Assembly (NCBI GenBank): GCA_029204225.1
Contig: CM055100.1
Coordinates: forward strand, 6,703,382-6,767,381
Length of the DNA stretch: 64,000 nt
Direction of reading: 5' to 3'
Origin: Diphasiastrum complanatum
Lineage: Eukaryota > Streptophyta > Lycopodiopsida > Lycopodiales > Lycopodiaceae
Shown: one piece after another, positions 31,926-42,359 of the stretch
Numbering within the stretch: position 1 is the stretch's first letter
Layout of the letters: each line of letters starts with the position of its first letter
Notes under the pieces: generated by a model
The model's database searches: none
Told to the model about the DNA's origin: nothing
Seen by the model: only the letters and a program-made list of their open reading frames with translations
Program-made: the position numbers and the translations under genes

Positions 31926-33003
31926 TAGCAAGATCAACCAGATTAGCGTATGAATTCAGTAATTTTTCTCGGTAGCAACTAAAAGGCAGACCCCAAGAGT
32001 TCAGTAGTTCAACTATCAACCAAGAATAGAATGTTTTGTTTCAATGAATGGAAAAAGCATTCTAAAATGAACATCTTAATTTTTCTGCCAAACGTTGGGA
32101 ATTGAACGATTAGTTTTTATTCCATATGGATCAAGTCATTTTGATAGTAAGCAGAGAGCAGCCCCCTTCTAGAAACCCTACTATTTGACTTCATAGCTCT
32201 CTTATCCAAGTATAAAATCATAAAGATTTTTTAATTCCAAAAAAGAGCCAAAATTTTGCCATCAATTCAGTTTGTATAGAAAGTATTCTATGATTGTTGT
32301 TTATAGTATTTCTACATTAGAGTAAGGCATTGCAGTAAGGCAACATCTCCTCTCATATGTATAGAAGGATAACTTCATCCTACAGTGCTGTTAATTGTTT
32401 ACACCACCAGCCATACTATAAGAACAAATATCCTTGTTGGACATTTCTCACCCCGTGCATACATGTGTATGCTAAAACTTTTGAGGACTAGTACCTGCTG
32501 AACTTCAACTTCCTATCTAAAAAAATTGTCACCGTTGACAAAAGGAACTATTCAAAAGGTGGCTCTCTGGTTAGAGTAGCTGAGAACAGGTTCACTCTAA
32601 AACCAATCCACCTTCCACTTGGTTGTATCCAAGAAAGACAATACATATTATGCTCATTTCGAGCAAGACAAAAAAATTTATGCGTTAACCTTTATGAGGA
32701 TGGTACTTGTAAAAAAAATTGTAGTAGCATTAAGAAAATGATGATGAATTATTTATGGTTACTGAAGCACAACTAACCAGAGCTAAAAGTCAAATGAGCT
32801 GTGTCATTCACTTTGAGTGTGCCTTCTATGCAATAAATTCTTGCTGAACACCAGCATTAGATTCAGAGACAAAGATGTTGGCATCCTGTTATATAGGGAT
32901 TACTCCTTTTTCCTTCCTGCAACAAATATAAATTCAGACATCAAAAGAATCTCTTGACCACAAGATTTAAATTTCAAGATTCAACTGGGCCAGATATCAT
33001 GCA
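31926..33003. other. Unassigned flank beyond the methylase-like gene
   Basis: This continues the sequence interrupted by D (25972-26054). It is AT-rich with no ORF over 60 codons and no similarity to the other elements here. If the divergent gene pair belongs to a DNA transposon, its right terminus should lie here or beyond. I saw no terminal inverted repeat. Confidence 0.45.
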
Positions 33004-33008
33004 AAAGT

Positions 33009-33701
33009 TGTGAAAGTACTATACTTTAGGACCATAAATGGATCTACAAAAGATCCACAAGAGTGCTTGGATGCTTGCTTAACAACTTATCAAAAAACTA
33101 GATACAAAAGTTGATCTAGATTGGCAATTTGACAAACAACAAGCATTAACAATCAAAAGCATTGATAAACATTGAGATCTGAGCCCACACATGTGTGATA
33201 CAGGCTGTAGTACGGCCTTCAACTTGAGAAACAAGTAGAAATTGATTTGGTGTCATTTGGATCACAAAAACTCAATGTACATAGTGAACTAGCTTGAGAT
33301 TGCCAATGAGCTCCAAAAATTTTCTATCTTCTCACTATGGGAGCTTGGAATACATAGCAAATTCGACTTGAAGTTAGGTGGATTTCCAGCATGTAATAAG
33401 GAACTTAACTCACCCTTCTTGCCCTAAAATGAAACCCTATTCTATTTCATAGAGTCATGCTTGGTAGATAGCTAGTTGGTCAAATTTTCACCTTAAATCT
33501 AGGATTTAGGTCCTATAAACTAGGAATCACTACCAAAATAACATGACCAACCCTATGTACTTGACCTAACCTACATTAGGAGTGGATTGCCATGTGGCAT
33601 CTTGGCCTCACATGTGTGGAATCCACTTATGTACAAAATTTACATTATACTACATGGTTTATGATCAAGCTAGATTTGCCAATTTTTGGCAATTCTTCAC
33701 A
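33009..33701 (-). repeat. Full-length C-family 3' LTR
   Basis: 693 bp, TGTGAAAGTAC to AATTCTTCACA. It holds both blocks that are separately missing from the two LTRs of C, so it gives the ancestral LTR form. It contains CACACATGTGTG (33186-33197), the CACATG variant of the shared palindrome. Confidence 0.9.
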
Positions 33702-33909
33702 CTCCTCAAATTTAGCTTGATCTATCTATGACTCTCTTGTTAGATGAATGAATGATTTTAGAAGTGTCTAGAATATCCAGCTACAAACAAGGAACTTTTG
33801 AGACTCCAATAGAGAATGATGTCCATGAAAGATCTTTCACCACCTCTTAAAGGATCCCTTACAAGATGTTCCACAAATGTGTCTATATACATGTAGCACA
33901 CTTCAAAAA

Positions 33910-34464
33910 CTATACATCATGCCAAGCCATGGATTCCAAGGTATTTTGTGCACTTGAAGATACATCAATTAAACTATTAAGTGCATACACAGAGTTGCCA
34001 AATATAGTTTGCCTTGTTTGATCCATATGATTGAGCCTAGATGGCTCCATCTTGATACTCAAGATTCTTCTTGGAGTCCTCTGGTCTTGAGCTTGCTCCT
34101 CCACTTGACTTGACTCCAAACCATCAATGAACTGAATAAAGTGTCGATCCAAAGGTGTTTCTTAAAGTTTAAAAATCTTCCACTCTTGAAAGATCACATT
34201 TCCACCTTTGACAACTTCTTTGGTAGAAAACAAGTAGATTCTACAATCTTTACTTAAAGAGCAAAACACTACCATTATTCTTATCATTGAAATAGGATAA
34301 TCTTTGGTCCTTACATTGAAATGATCATGCACAGAGCATGTGGATCCAAAGATTTCCAATACAAATGATGTTTCATCTTTTATGACTCTATTCAAACTAT
34401 TACAAAAATAGTTATCCAATCTTCTTTTTGCCCTTGAATGAGAAATTAGCTTTCTCATCACCAT
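33910..34464 (-). pseudogene. C-family degenerate integrase-like ORF, internally deleted
   Basis: Two frames, 34162-34464 and 33910-34152, align with residues about 270-455 of the C ORF (FCNSLNRVIKDE; KDYPISMI; GLESSQVEEQAQD). They are separated by one stop. The N-terminal residues come from gag through the internal deletion. Preservation of this odd region in a second copy shows it is a family trait. Confidence 0.75.
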
Positions 34465-34606
34465 CCTACAAAGACAAGGAACTCATCCCAGATTTTGCAT
34501 GGAGCATCCTACACTCTTTAGCCACCAACACACTATGAAGTTTTTCTATAGTTGGCAAAGTGTCTTGGATGGAAAAACTTTGGACCAAATTTGCAAAGTC
34601 ATCTCC

Positions 34607-36289
34607 TATTCAAAAGACTTTGCCAAGTTTGATGGATCTTCAAGAGATCTTGATCAATGAGGAATATAGGCTTCAAGAAAGAGGTGGTACTACATCGACA
34701 CTTCAAGAGGATGCTATGTTCACAAAGGGCAAATTCAAAGGTAAAACAAAAAGTAAGTGGTCTAAAGGGCAAGATCAAGTGGATGCTTCTTCAAGTGGCA
34801 AAAAAGAAGGATAGATCAAAGCTCAAGTGCTTCTATTGTGGCATGAAAGGACACTTTGCAAGTGAGTGCTACAAGAAGAAGAGAGATCAAGGAGACAAGC
34901 AAGGTAATCTTACTCTTGATGAGGATGGTTTGGATGTTCAAGATGCAAATGATGATGCTTTTGTGATGTCTTCATGTATGCTTGCTAATGATGGAGATCT
35001 AGATCCTTGGTGGATTGATAGTGGAGCAACTTCACACATGACCTTTCGCAAAGAGTACTTCACTTCTTTGTTGGAATATGAAGATGACAATAGGGTGATC
35101 TACACGGCCAATGATGGTGAGTGTGCAATCAAAGGGATTGGCACAATTCCTATTTCTCTCTCTACAGATAGGAATGTTCATTTTGAGGATGTCTTGTTTA
35201 TTCCATCTATTACCAAGAATTCAAGCATGTTTGTGAGTCTTGTGCTTTGGCTAAGTCACATAGACTACCCTATACTAGATCTATTTCTAGATCTACAAAG
35301 CCTTTTCAACTTGTACATTCAGATATTCATGGATTTACTACAATTAGCAATAGTGGAGCTAAGATGTATGTAACATTCATTGATGATTTTAGTAGATTTT
35401 GTTGGATCTATCTACTAAAGAGCAAGGATGAAGTGTATGATGTCTTTGTCAAGTTCAAGAATGCAAGGGAGAACCAATTTTCCACAAAGATCAAGTGCTT
35501 GAGAGGTGACAATGGTGGTGAGTACATATCTAACAAGTTCAAGGCCTTTTGTGATGAGCATGGGATCAAGAGGGAGTGTACAACATCAAGGACCCCACAA
35601 CAAAATGGAGTGGCTGAAAGGAAGAATAGGACTTTATGTGAAAGTGCCAAAGCTATGAGGTTAAGTGCTAATCTTGACAAACCATTTTGGGATCAAGCTT
35701 TGTTGTGTGCCAATTTCTTGTACAATAGGTGGTCGAGTGCTATTTGGATGGAAGGACACCTTTTGAGATGCTATTCAAGAGGAGTATGAGTGTCAACTTT
35801 CTAAGAACCTTTGGATGCGCATGCTATGTCAACATTACTCTTGATGATAGGACCAAGGAGGATTTATCTTCAAGAAGAGGTATTTTTGTTGGATATAGTG
35901 AGGTGAGTAAAGCCTACAAGGTTTACATTCCTTCTACTAACAAAGTGATTGTTGGTAGAGATGTCATTTTTGATGAGAGGAACATTCCAAAGGTGTCTTC
36001 AAGCATGATTGATGGTAGAGTGGATGGATCTAACATTCTTGGTGTTGATGAGAAGGATCCTACTTTGGATGGCGATGATGATGGACCTTCATCAAGTCAA
36101 AAGCCAAGGAGAACATCAAGAGAAAGACAAGTACCTTCAAGGCTCGCATATGATCAAAAGGGTAAACAAGTAGTTTATGGAAAGTATGTTGCTTTCCTAA
36201 CCTCTTTGGATGAGCCTACAAGTGTATATCAAGCAAGGAAAGAAGAGGAGTGGATCCAAGCAATGGATCTTGAGTATCGATCTCTTATT
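34607..36289 (+). pseudogene. E gag-protease-integrase fragments
   Basis: Contains gag CCHC CFYCGMKGHFASEC (about 34820), protease WWIDSGATSHMT (about 35010), then a deletion at about 35218. That deletion removes the protease end and the integrase HH ligands and joins ITKN to a frame ending CALAKSHRLP. The integrase core keeps VHSDIH, FIDDFSR, GDNGGEY and TPQQNGVAERKNR. Frameshifts are near 34800 and 35740. The linker ends with EEEWIQAMDLEY near 36280. Integrase active-site residues survive but the zinc site does not. Confidence 0.85.
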
Positions 36290-37180
36290 AAGAGTGGAAC
36301 ATCTTTTGGAGAAGCTTCTTGTGTAGATGGAGCTATGCAAGTGGATGGATGTTATCTTGCTGTAAATCAAGTAATGGATCTGGAAAACAAAGTTTTTTCA
36401 AAGACTTTGATGTTCAAGTGAAGATCAAGAGGTTGATCTCAAAGTGCTTCAACTAGTCAAAAGGGAAGTTGGCAATTTGGAGCTAATCAAGAGCATCAAA
36501 GGAGAGGTAATTGGAAAAGATGTTATGGATCTATTTTTGTAGCATATTGAAGACTCAAGTAAGTTCAAAGGAGCAGCAAGGAAGTGTTGTTCGTGTTTAC
36601 TGTACTTGTTCTATCTCATGTTTGAGCAATTTCATGTGAATGTGTGCAAATTCTCAAGATATGGTAAAACTAGCTACATTGGTGAACATTGTTTTGATGT
36701 TGGATTTGTACTAGCTTTCTTGGCTGGTTTTGATGATGGAAATGAAGCTATTGGAGGTTCATTATGTCACTCATTCATGGTCAAGTCATCAAGGTATGAT
36801 GTTATCTTGAGGCAAGATGGAGATGGAGGCTCATTCATGGAGTATCATGGTGGATACATGGCAACAAAGGACAAAGAAGGAGGAGACATGCAAGCAAAAA
36901 TTGATCACTCACATTTCTTGTTTGTTTGTTGTACTTTTCTAGAGAGTTCAGAGTTGGAAGAATGGTGGAATCATTTCATTTACATTCTATTTAATTCTTC
37001 ATGTTCTAGTTACATCTTGATATGTAAAATTGATGTAAGAAATAGTGAAGCATCCCGAGTGGACACTATTCTCTATATCAATTATGGTTGTTTCTATTTT
37101 GAGCATTACATGATCATTGAAAGAAGATCGATTCTCAGGAAGAAGGTCATTCTTATGATGGATCAAAGTTCTATGGTCAA
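36290..37180 (+). other. Foreign segment replacing RT in E (second copy)
   Basis: Colinear with A1 910-1988: MQVDGCYLAV, SYIGEHCFDVGFV, GGSFMEYHGGY and DHSHFLFVCCTFLESSE all recur, with a deletion of about 150 bp near 36790 relative to A1. One missing base near 36415 breaks the frame. Downstream, the open frame 36606-37394 carries the foreign part straight into the RNase H tail (RSKHIEIQYHFV...VEEGV). Together A1 (open at the front) and E (open at the back) imply an ancestral fusion in frame at both ends. Confidence 0.75.
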
Positions 37181-37394
37181 AAACTTTGCTAGGAGCAAGC
37201 ATATTGAGATACAATATCATTTTGTGACGGAGCAAGTCATTGCAAAGGAGGTGGAGTTTCAACATGTGTCTTCAAGGGAATGTGTAGCTGATATCTTCAC
37301 CAAAGCATTGGGAAAAGACTTTTTCATTAAGCATAGGACTTCACTTGGAGTATTATCAAAGTCTATGCTAAAACTAGTTGAAGAGGGAGTGTGA
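37181..37394 (+). pseudogene. E RNase H C-terminal tail
   Basis: In-frame end of the 36606-37394 ORF: RSKHIEIQYHFVTEQVI, ECVADIFTKALGKDFF, LGVLSKSMLKLVEEGV. The catalytic RNase H residues are absent because the foreign segment joins after them. As in D, the stop codon is completed by the LTR start. Confidence 0.85.
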
Positions 37395-37876
37395 AAGATT
37401 CAACTAGTTTCATTACATTTTGCTATATTTCCATATTTGGCATATTGAGGCCAAAACTTGTTTTAGACTTAGAGGTTGACTTTTCAAAGTTCATTAGTCT
37501 AAATTTCATTTGAATAAACACTTTTTGAAAGTGTGGGAAGGTTAGAATGCAAGTTTGAGTAGATTCAATTTCAATAGTTGGGTACATTGAATCTAGACCC
37601 AAAATTAGTAGGGTTAGCATTTTGGTGGAAAAGCCAAGTGGCCAAATAGTGTTTGGACCTGTTATAAAAGGATGTAACTCGTGGAGAGAGCAATCTTCTC
37701 TCTTCTCTATCTCATTTCATGCTTATACATGGTTCTCTTGGGTTCTACTATCCATTGGTGCACTATCTTGGTGATTGCTTGCAATTCTCTGTGTAGAATG
37801 ATCTATATTTGCTATTTTTGGATCCACACGTGTGAAATACAGTAGCTTGTTGATTTTGTACGGACAGCAACAGTAC
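37390..37876 (+). repeat. E 3' LTR, first 487 bp
   Basis: Starts TGTGAAAGATTCAAC. TATAAAAG box at 37663-37670, CACACGTGTG at 37825-37834 and GTACGGACAG at about 37859-37868. It breaks after CAGTAC at 37876. The missing last 158 bp of this LTR are found inverted at 38609-38766. Confidence 0.9.
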
Positions 37877-38608
37877 TTCATACAAAATTTGGATCTTATG
37901 GAAAGCTACTGTTTTTCATGTTTATTTTGAGGAGGAGACTCACATTTTGCAACCCAAGGTGATCATTCAACAACCTACCAAAGACAAAGATTGGATCTTG
38001 AAGACAACCTATATGGAGCTCTCACTACATTTGACAACTTGGAGCTCAAATTATGTTCTTATTGTAATGAGTGATCGTACTCACTACATGCATCAAGAAC
38101 CTTTTAATTATGTTGTTTTTATGCATGTAATTATTATTGATCTAGGATAGTCTCGCCAAGCTAAATTGTGAGGAGTGTTGAACTTTCACAATTCTAGCTT
38201 GACCAATTTTGGTCACATGCATTGTAATTGGCAAAATGGCCATGTAAATAGATGCAACACATGCCAAATAGCATAGGATGCTTTCCCAAGACTTCATTCC
38301 TCATATTAAATTGTGATATCATCTTTGAAATGAGGCAAAAGTGTGCTTAGATAAGCTAGAGAAATTCTAGGAGCTAAAAATAGCATGTTTTACATTGTTT
38401 TTGGATCTTGAGATCTTGAACCCATATTAGGGTGGATCCAATGACCTATTAAGCTAGATGTTAGGGTTAGGTTATGAAGTATAGATATTCCCTAAAACAT
38501 TCAGATCCAAGCTTGAAATGTATAAATGTATGATGGGATTTCCATCCAAATATGAAAAAAAATTGAGTTTTTCCACTTCTATGAACATCGACTTTGGGTG
38601 GCGAGTTA
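37877..38608 (+). other. Flank segment with a diverged B-like LTR
   Basis: 37877-38162 has no recognised coding. A polypurine-like AAATTGTGAGGAG precedes TGTTGAACTTTCACAATTC at 38176. The sequence then resembles the start of the B LTR (TTCTAGCTTGAC, TTTTGGTCA, GCCAAATAGCATAGGAT) before fading by about 38600. It ends with AGTTA (38604-38608), the TSD of the split A-family element. In the inferred original order this was left flanking DNA. Confidence 0.6.
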
Positions 38609-38766
38609 TGTGAAAGATTTCAGATCCTTAAGATCCAGTCTACTTGAATGATCTTTGGTTAGAAAGAGAAATACACTACCAATTTCACCAATGTTGAGAA
38701 ATTAGCATCTACACACAATTTGAGATGCAAACACCAATAGAACTTGATCAAACTTGAATGAGATGA
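38609..38766 (-). repeat. Missing end of the E 3' LTR, inverted
   Basis: TGTGAAAGATTTCAGATCC onward equals the last 158 bp of the A-family LTR (compare 41402-41550) in minus orientation. It supplies the part absent from 37390-37876, with only about 5 bp unaccounted for. AGTTA immediately precedes it, matching 42035-42039. Confidence 0.85.
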
Positions 38767-38846
38767 CATACAACCGAAGCTTGAGATATCACCAACATGA
38801 TTGCACAAGGTAAAAAGTTCTAACAACACTGAAATTTTGCAACTTT

Positions 38847-39533
38847 TGTGAAGAATTGCCAAAAATTGACAAATCTAGCTTGATCAAATACCATGTAGTA
38901 TAATGTAAATTTTGTACATAAGTGGATTCCACACATGTGAGGCCAAGATGCCACGTTTCAATCCACTCCTAATTTAGGTTAGGTTCGTCATGTCATTTTG
39001 GTAGTGATTCCTAGTTTATAGGACCTAAATCCTAGATTTAAGGTGAAAATTTGACCAACTAGCTATCTACCAAACATGACTCTAGGAAATAGACTAGGGT
39101 TTCATTTTAGGGCAATAAGGGTGAGTTAAATTCCTTATTACATGCTGTAAATCCACCTAACTTCAAGAAGGAAGTCGAATTTGCTATGTATTCCAAGCTT
39201 CCATAGTGAGAAGATAGAAAAATTTTGGAGCTCATTGGCAATCTCAAGCTAGTTCATATGTACATTGAGTTTTTGTGATCCAAATGAAACCAAATCAATT
39301 TCTACATGTTTCTCAGGTTTAAGGCCGTACTACGGCCTGTATTACACATATGTGGGCTTGGATCTTAATGTTTATCAATGCTTTTGATTGTTAATTCTTG
39401 TTGTTTGTCAAATTGCCAATCTAGATCAACTTTTTTGTGTCTAGTTTTTTGGTAGATTGTTAAGCAAGCATCCAATCACTCTTGTGGATATTTTGTAGAT
39501 CCATTTATGCTCCTAAATTACAGTACTTTGACA
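38847..39533 (+). repeat. C-family 5' LTR
   Basis: 687 bp, TGTGAAGAATTGCC to ACTTTGACA, with the full block set seen in 33009-33701. It carries GGCCGTACTACGGCC followed by ACACATATGTG, a decayed form of the shared palindrome. Confidence 0.9.
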
Positions 39534-40361
39534 TGGTATCAGATCCAAGTACAAGAGCATAAGCCATTGATCTAATGCAAATCCATTTTTAGCAAGTTTT
39601 GGTGCTAAAAACTAGCATTGAGAGGGCAAGCTAGAATCTTGATTTTGGTGAGGAGATTTGATCTCAAACTTGGTAGGGGTACAAATCCGTACTATCCACA
39701 TGTGTGGGAACCTCTGAACTTACATTTAATGCATGGTATTCATTTGATCCAAATAAATTCAATTTGTGAGCTTTTGATGTAATTTTTGGTGGAAATCTTA
39801 GGATAAGCTACCAAGATTGAGTGCCATTGATTAGATTTGACTTAGGGTCATGAGATCTAATTAATCTAGGCTGAAATCAGGTCCTCTAAACTTCTTTTAC
39901 AGTTCTTGAAAGTACATCAAAAAGTGTGAGCGAGATTTAGTCATGTTATTGTCCGAAAATAGCCAAAATTGGCAAGATTCAATTGTAAGTAGATTTCACA
40001 TCATCTTATCTTCATTCCAACTTTGTGAGGGAGTGCTAGAATTGAGATTATAAGTCCATTTGTTGGATTAGAAATCTAATTTGAGTGAAAAACTACAAGA
40101 GAGAGACCTTAGTGAGTTTCTAGAGACAATCAAATCCATTTCTTGACAAGATTTGTTTGAAAGTAGTTTTCACTTCATCTTATCTTCATTCCAGCTTTGT
40201 GAGGGAGTGATAGAACTGTGATTATAAGTCCATTTGTTGGATTAGAAATCAAATTTGAGTGAAACAGTGAGACCTTTGTGAGTTTCAAGTCAATCAAATC
40301 TATTTCTTGTTTGTAGAAGTCACTAGTACAATGTGATCTGCTGGAGCATACCTTCTAGAAT
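38847..40361 (+). mobile_element. C-family element, 5' half (piece 2 of the inverted pair)
   Basis: 5' LTR 38847-39533, PBS TGGTATCAGATC (39534-39545), and a leader matching 20350-21170 of C, ending at AYLLE of gag at about 40361. ACTTT (38842-38846) flanks it, the reverse complement of AAAGT at 33004-33008. About 425 bp of gag are lost between the two halves. No usable ORF. Confidence 0.88.
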
Positions 40362-40783
40362 AAGCTCTCCTTCATTAATGCTTTCATCTATGCAAGCTAA
40401 CTCATCATTCAATGCTTTCATTCTCAAAACAAAAGTACTTGGACTTTCTTCATTCTTTTGCAAACAAGAAAAGATTTGCCTTCTTAGAGTCAACACTCTA
40501 GAAGTAGACTTGGATTCATAAAGCTTCTTCAATGAATTCCAAGCTTCCAAAGATTATGTGCACTTACCAACTTCTTGAGAAGTTCATTGGTAACATTCAC
40601 CTTTATCATGTGTAGAGCCTTCTTGGCCCTCTTGTTATACCTCATTTGATCTTGTTGTGTTGCTGGTCTCTCCTCCAAACCTACAACAATATCCAAAACA
40701 TCATTCATCTCAAGAAGTGACTCCATCCTCACTTTCCACAATGAATAGTTACTTAAGGTAAGCCTATCATTGGCTTCCAACAT
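40362..40783 (-). pseudogene. A-family gag N-terminal part
   Basis: 40529-40783 begins MLEANDRLTLSNYSLWKVR and includes KKALHMIKVNVTNELL. A 1-bp loss shifts to the second frame, which reads YESKSTSRVLTLRRQIF and FVLRMKALNDELACIDE before the break. It corresponds to D residues about 8-150. Confidence 0.85.
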
Positions 40784-41401
40784 GACTCCGATCGAGGTTG
40801 CTATGTAGCAATGACTTGATCTTCTCTTTTAACTTGTTTAAATGCACAAAGCACTCATTTGAACAACAATAAATTCTTTCAAAAGAAATCACCAAGATTT
40901 GAAACTATCTCACAAACTCTCTTCTAGCACTTATCCAAGCAAAGCAATAGAATCATGGAATCTTGATCAACCTATGATCTATCCTCAATCTAATGTCTTT
41001 TGCCACTTCCTAAGATTGAAACACACTCAAATGAAGTCCGACGACCTCACTATCTAGAGATCCAATCAAAATTAGGGTTTTGACAAAATCACAAAAAATT
41101 GACTATTCCAAATCTACATGCAAATGCTGAAAATTTGATATGCAATCTATAAGCCACCACTTAGGCTGAACCAATGATCTAAAAATCGGCCAAATCCAGT
41201 ATGTGAACTCAAAAATCGGAATTGATCAAGTATATTGACCTACATAGTGTTTTGATATACAAAAGATCCAATCTACAAAAGCAAAAAACTCGATTTTGAT
41301 GTAGAATCCTCTCTAGCATGCTCTAGACTTGATATCTTCACCAAATCATTGATAAGATCTGATTTCCTCATTCATAACCTGAAACACAAGCTCTGACACC
41401 A

Positions 41402-42034
41402 TGTGAAAGATTTCAGATCCTTAAGATCCAATCTACTTGAATGATCTTTGGTTAGAAAGAAAAATACACTACCAAATTCACCAATGTAGAAAAATTAGCA
41501 TCTACACACAATTTGAGATGCAAACACCAATAGAACTTGATCAAACTTGTACTGTTGCTGTCCGTACAAAACCAGCAAGCTACTGTATTTCACACGTGTG
41601 GATCCAAAATAGCAAATATAGATCATTCTACACATAGAATTGCAAGCAATCACCAAGATAGTGCACCAATGGATAGTAGAACCCAAGAGAACCATGTATA
41701 AGCATAAAATGAGATAGAGAAGAGAGAAGATTGCTCTCTCCATGAGTTATATCCTTTTATAACAGGTCCAAACCCTATTTGGCCACTTGGCTTTCCCACC
41801 AAAATGCTAACCCTACTAATTTTGGGTCTAGATTCAATGTACCCAACTATTCAAATTGAATCTACTCAAACTCGCATTCTAACCTTCCCACACTTTCAAA
41901 AAGTGTTTATTCAAATGAAATTTAGACTAATGAACTTTGAAAAGTCAACCTCTAAGTCTAAAACAAGTTTTGGCCTCAATATGCCAAATATGGAAATATA
42001 GCAAAATGTGATGAAACTAGTTGAATCTTTCACA
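41402..42034 (-). repeat. Complete A-family 5' LTR
   Basis: 633 bp, TGTGAAAGATTTCAG to GAATCTTTCACA. CTGTCCGTAC near 41559, CACACGTGTG at 41591-41600 and a TATA box near 41755-41762. It shows the full LTR length for the family. Confidence 0.93.
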
Positions 42035-42039
42035 AGTTA

Positions 42040-42359
42040 TACCTATTGGATGTGAGTGATTTTATGCAGGCGGGTTTTCATAAAGCCATGGTCAGATGTA
42101 CTCTCATACTAAGAGATCAGTCATGTGCTCCCTTATGTCAAAATACCGTGGTTTGGACCCAATGTATTGCCTTTCAGCCCTAATGTCAAGGCTAGGTCCA
42201 TAAAAGTGTCCGGGTTTTCATCAATAAGTCATAAGCAAAGGGTCCATGATGTGTTCTTATCACTGAGTTTGTATCATGGGTGATATATGTTTAGCTTGAC
42301 TTATGATGCTAGGTTTGACTTATGATGCTCAATATAGGGGTTCACTCAAGCTCATCAAT
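42040..42359. other. Unassigned flank
   Basis: About 320 bp with no ORF. It contains a short tandem echo (GACTTATGATGCT twice near 42298-42328). No similarity to the other repeats was noticed. Confidence 0.4.

Larger units (their letters stand above)
33009..34606 (-). mobile_element. C-family element, 3' half (piece 1 of an inverted pair)
   Basis: Minus-strand C-family DNA: 3' LTR (33009-33701), polypurine tract, linker and integrase-like frames, then gag up to a break at about 34606 in the FANLVQ part of gag. Inside, gag (SHSRAKRR) is joined directly to the integrase-like frame (LDNYFCNSLN), an internal deletion of about 1 kb relative to C. The left flank is AAAGT (33004-33008), the reverse complement of ACTTT beside the C LTR at 38847. 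The two are therefore halves of one insertion. Confidence 0.88.
34607..37876 (+). mobile_element. A-family element E, 3' part (piece of an inverted element)
   Basis: Plus-strand A-family DNA starting inside gag (IQKTLPSLMDLQ) at a junction with the C piece. It runs through protease, integrase, the RT-replacing segment and RNase H tail to most of a 3' LTR (37390-37876). Its missing 5' part is on the other side at 40362-42034 in opposite orientation. LTR-end and TSD evidence (AGTTA) show both were one element. Confidence 0.88.
40362..42034 (-). mobile_element. A-family element, 5' part (partner of E)
   Basis: Minus strand: complete 5' LTR (41402-42034), altered PBS TGGTGTCAGAGC (41390-41401), leader, and gag up to the GELI part at 40362. 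About 66 bp of gag lie between this break and the start of E, flanked in A1 by a repeated TATTCAA. Followed by AGTTA (42035-42039). Confidence 0.88.

Noticed and set aside
37423-37620. 65-aa ORF repeated at 41804-42001
   Set aside because: Lies in A-family LTRs, antisense or sense by orientation; repeated because the LTR is repeated.
38609-38766. Independent solo LTR fragment
   Set aside because: It supplies exactly the part missing from the LTR at 37390-37876 and has the TSD AGTTA matching 42035-42039, so it belongs to the split element.
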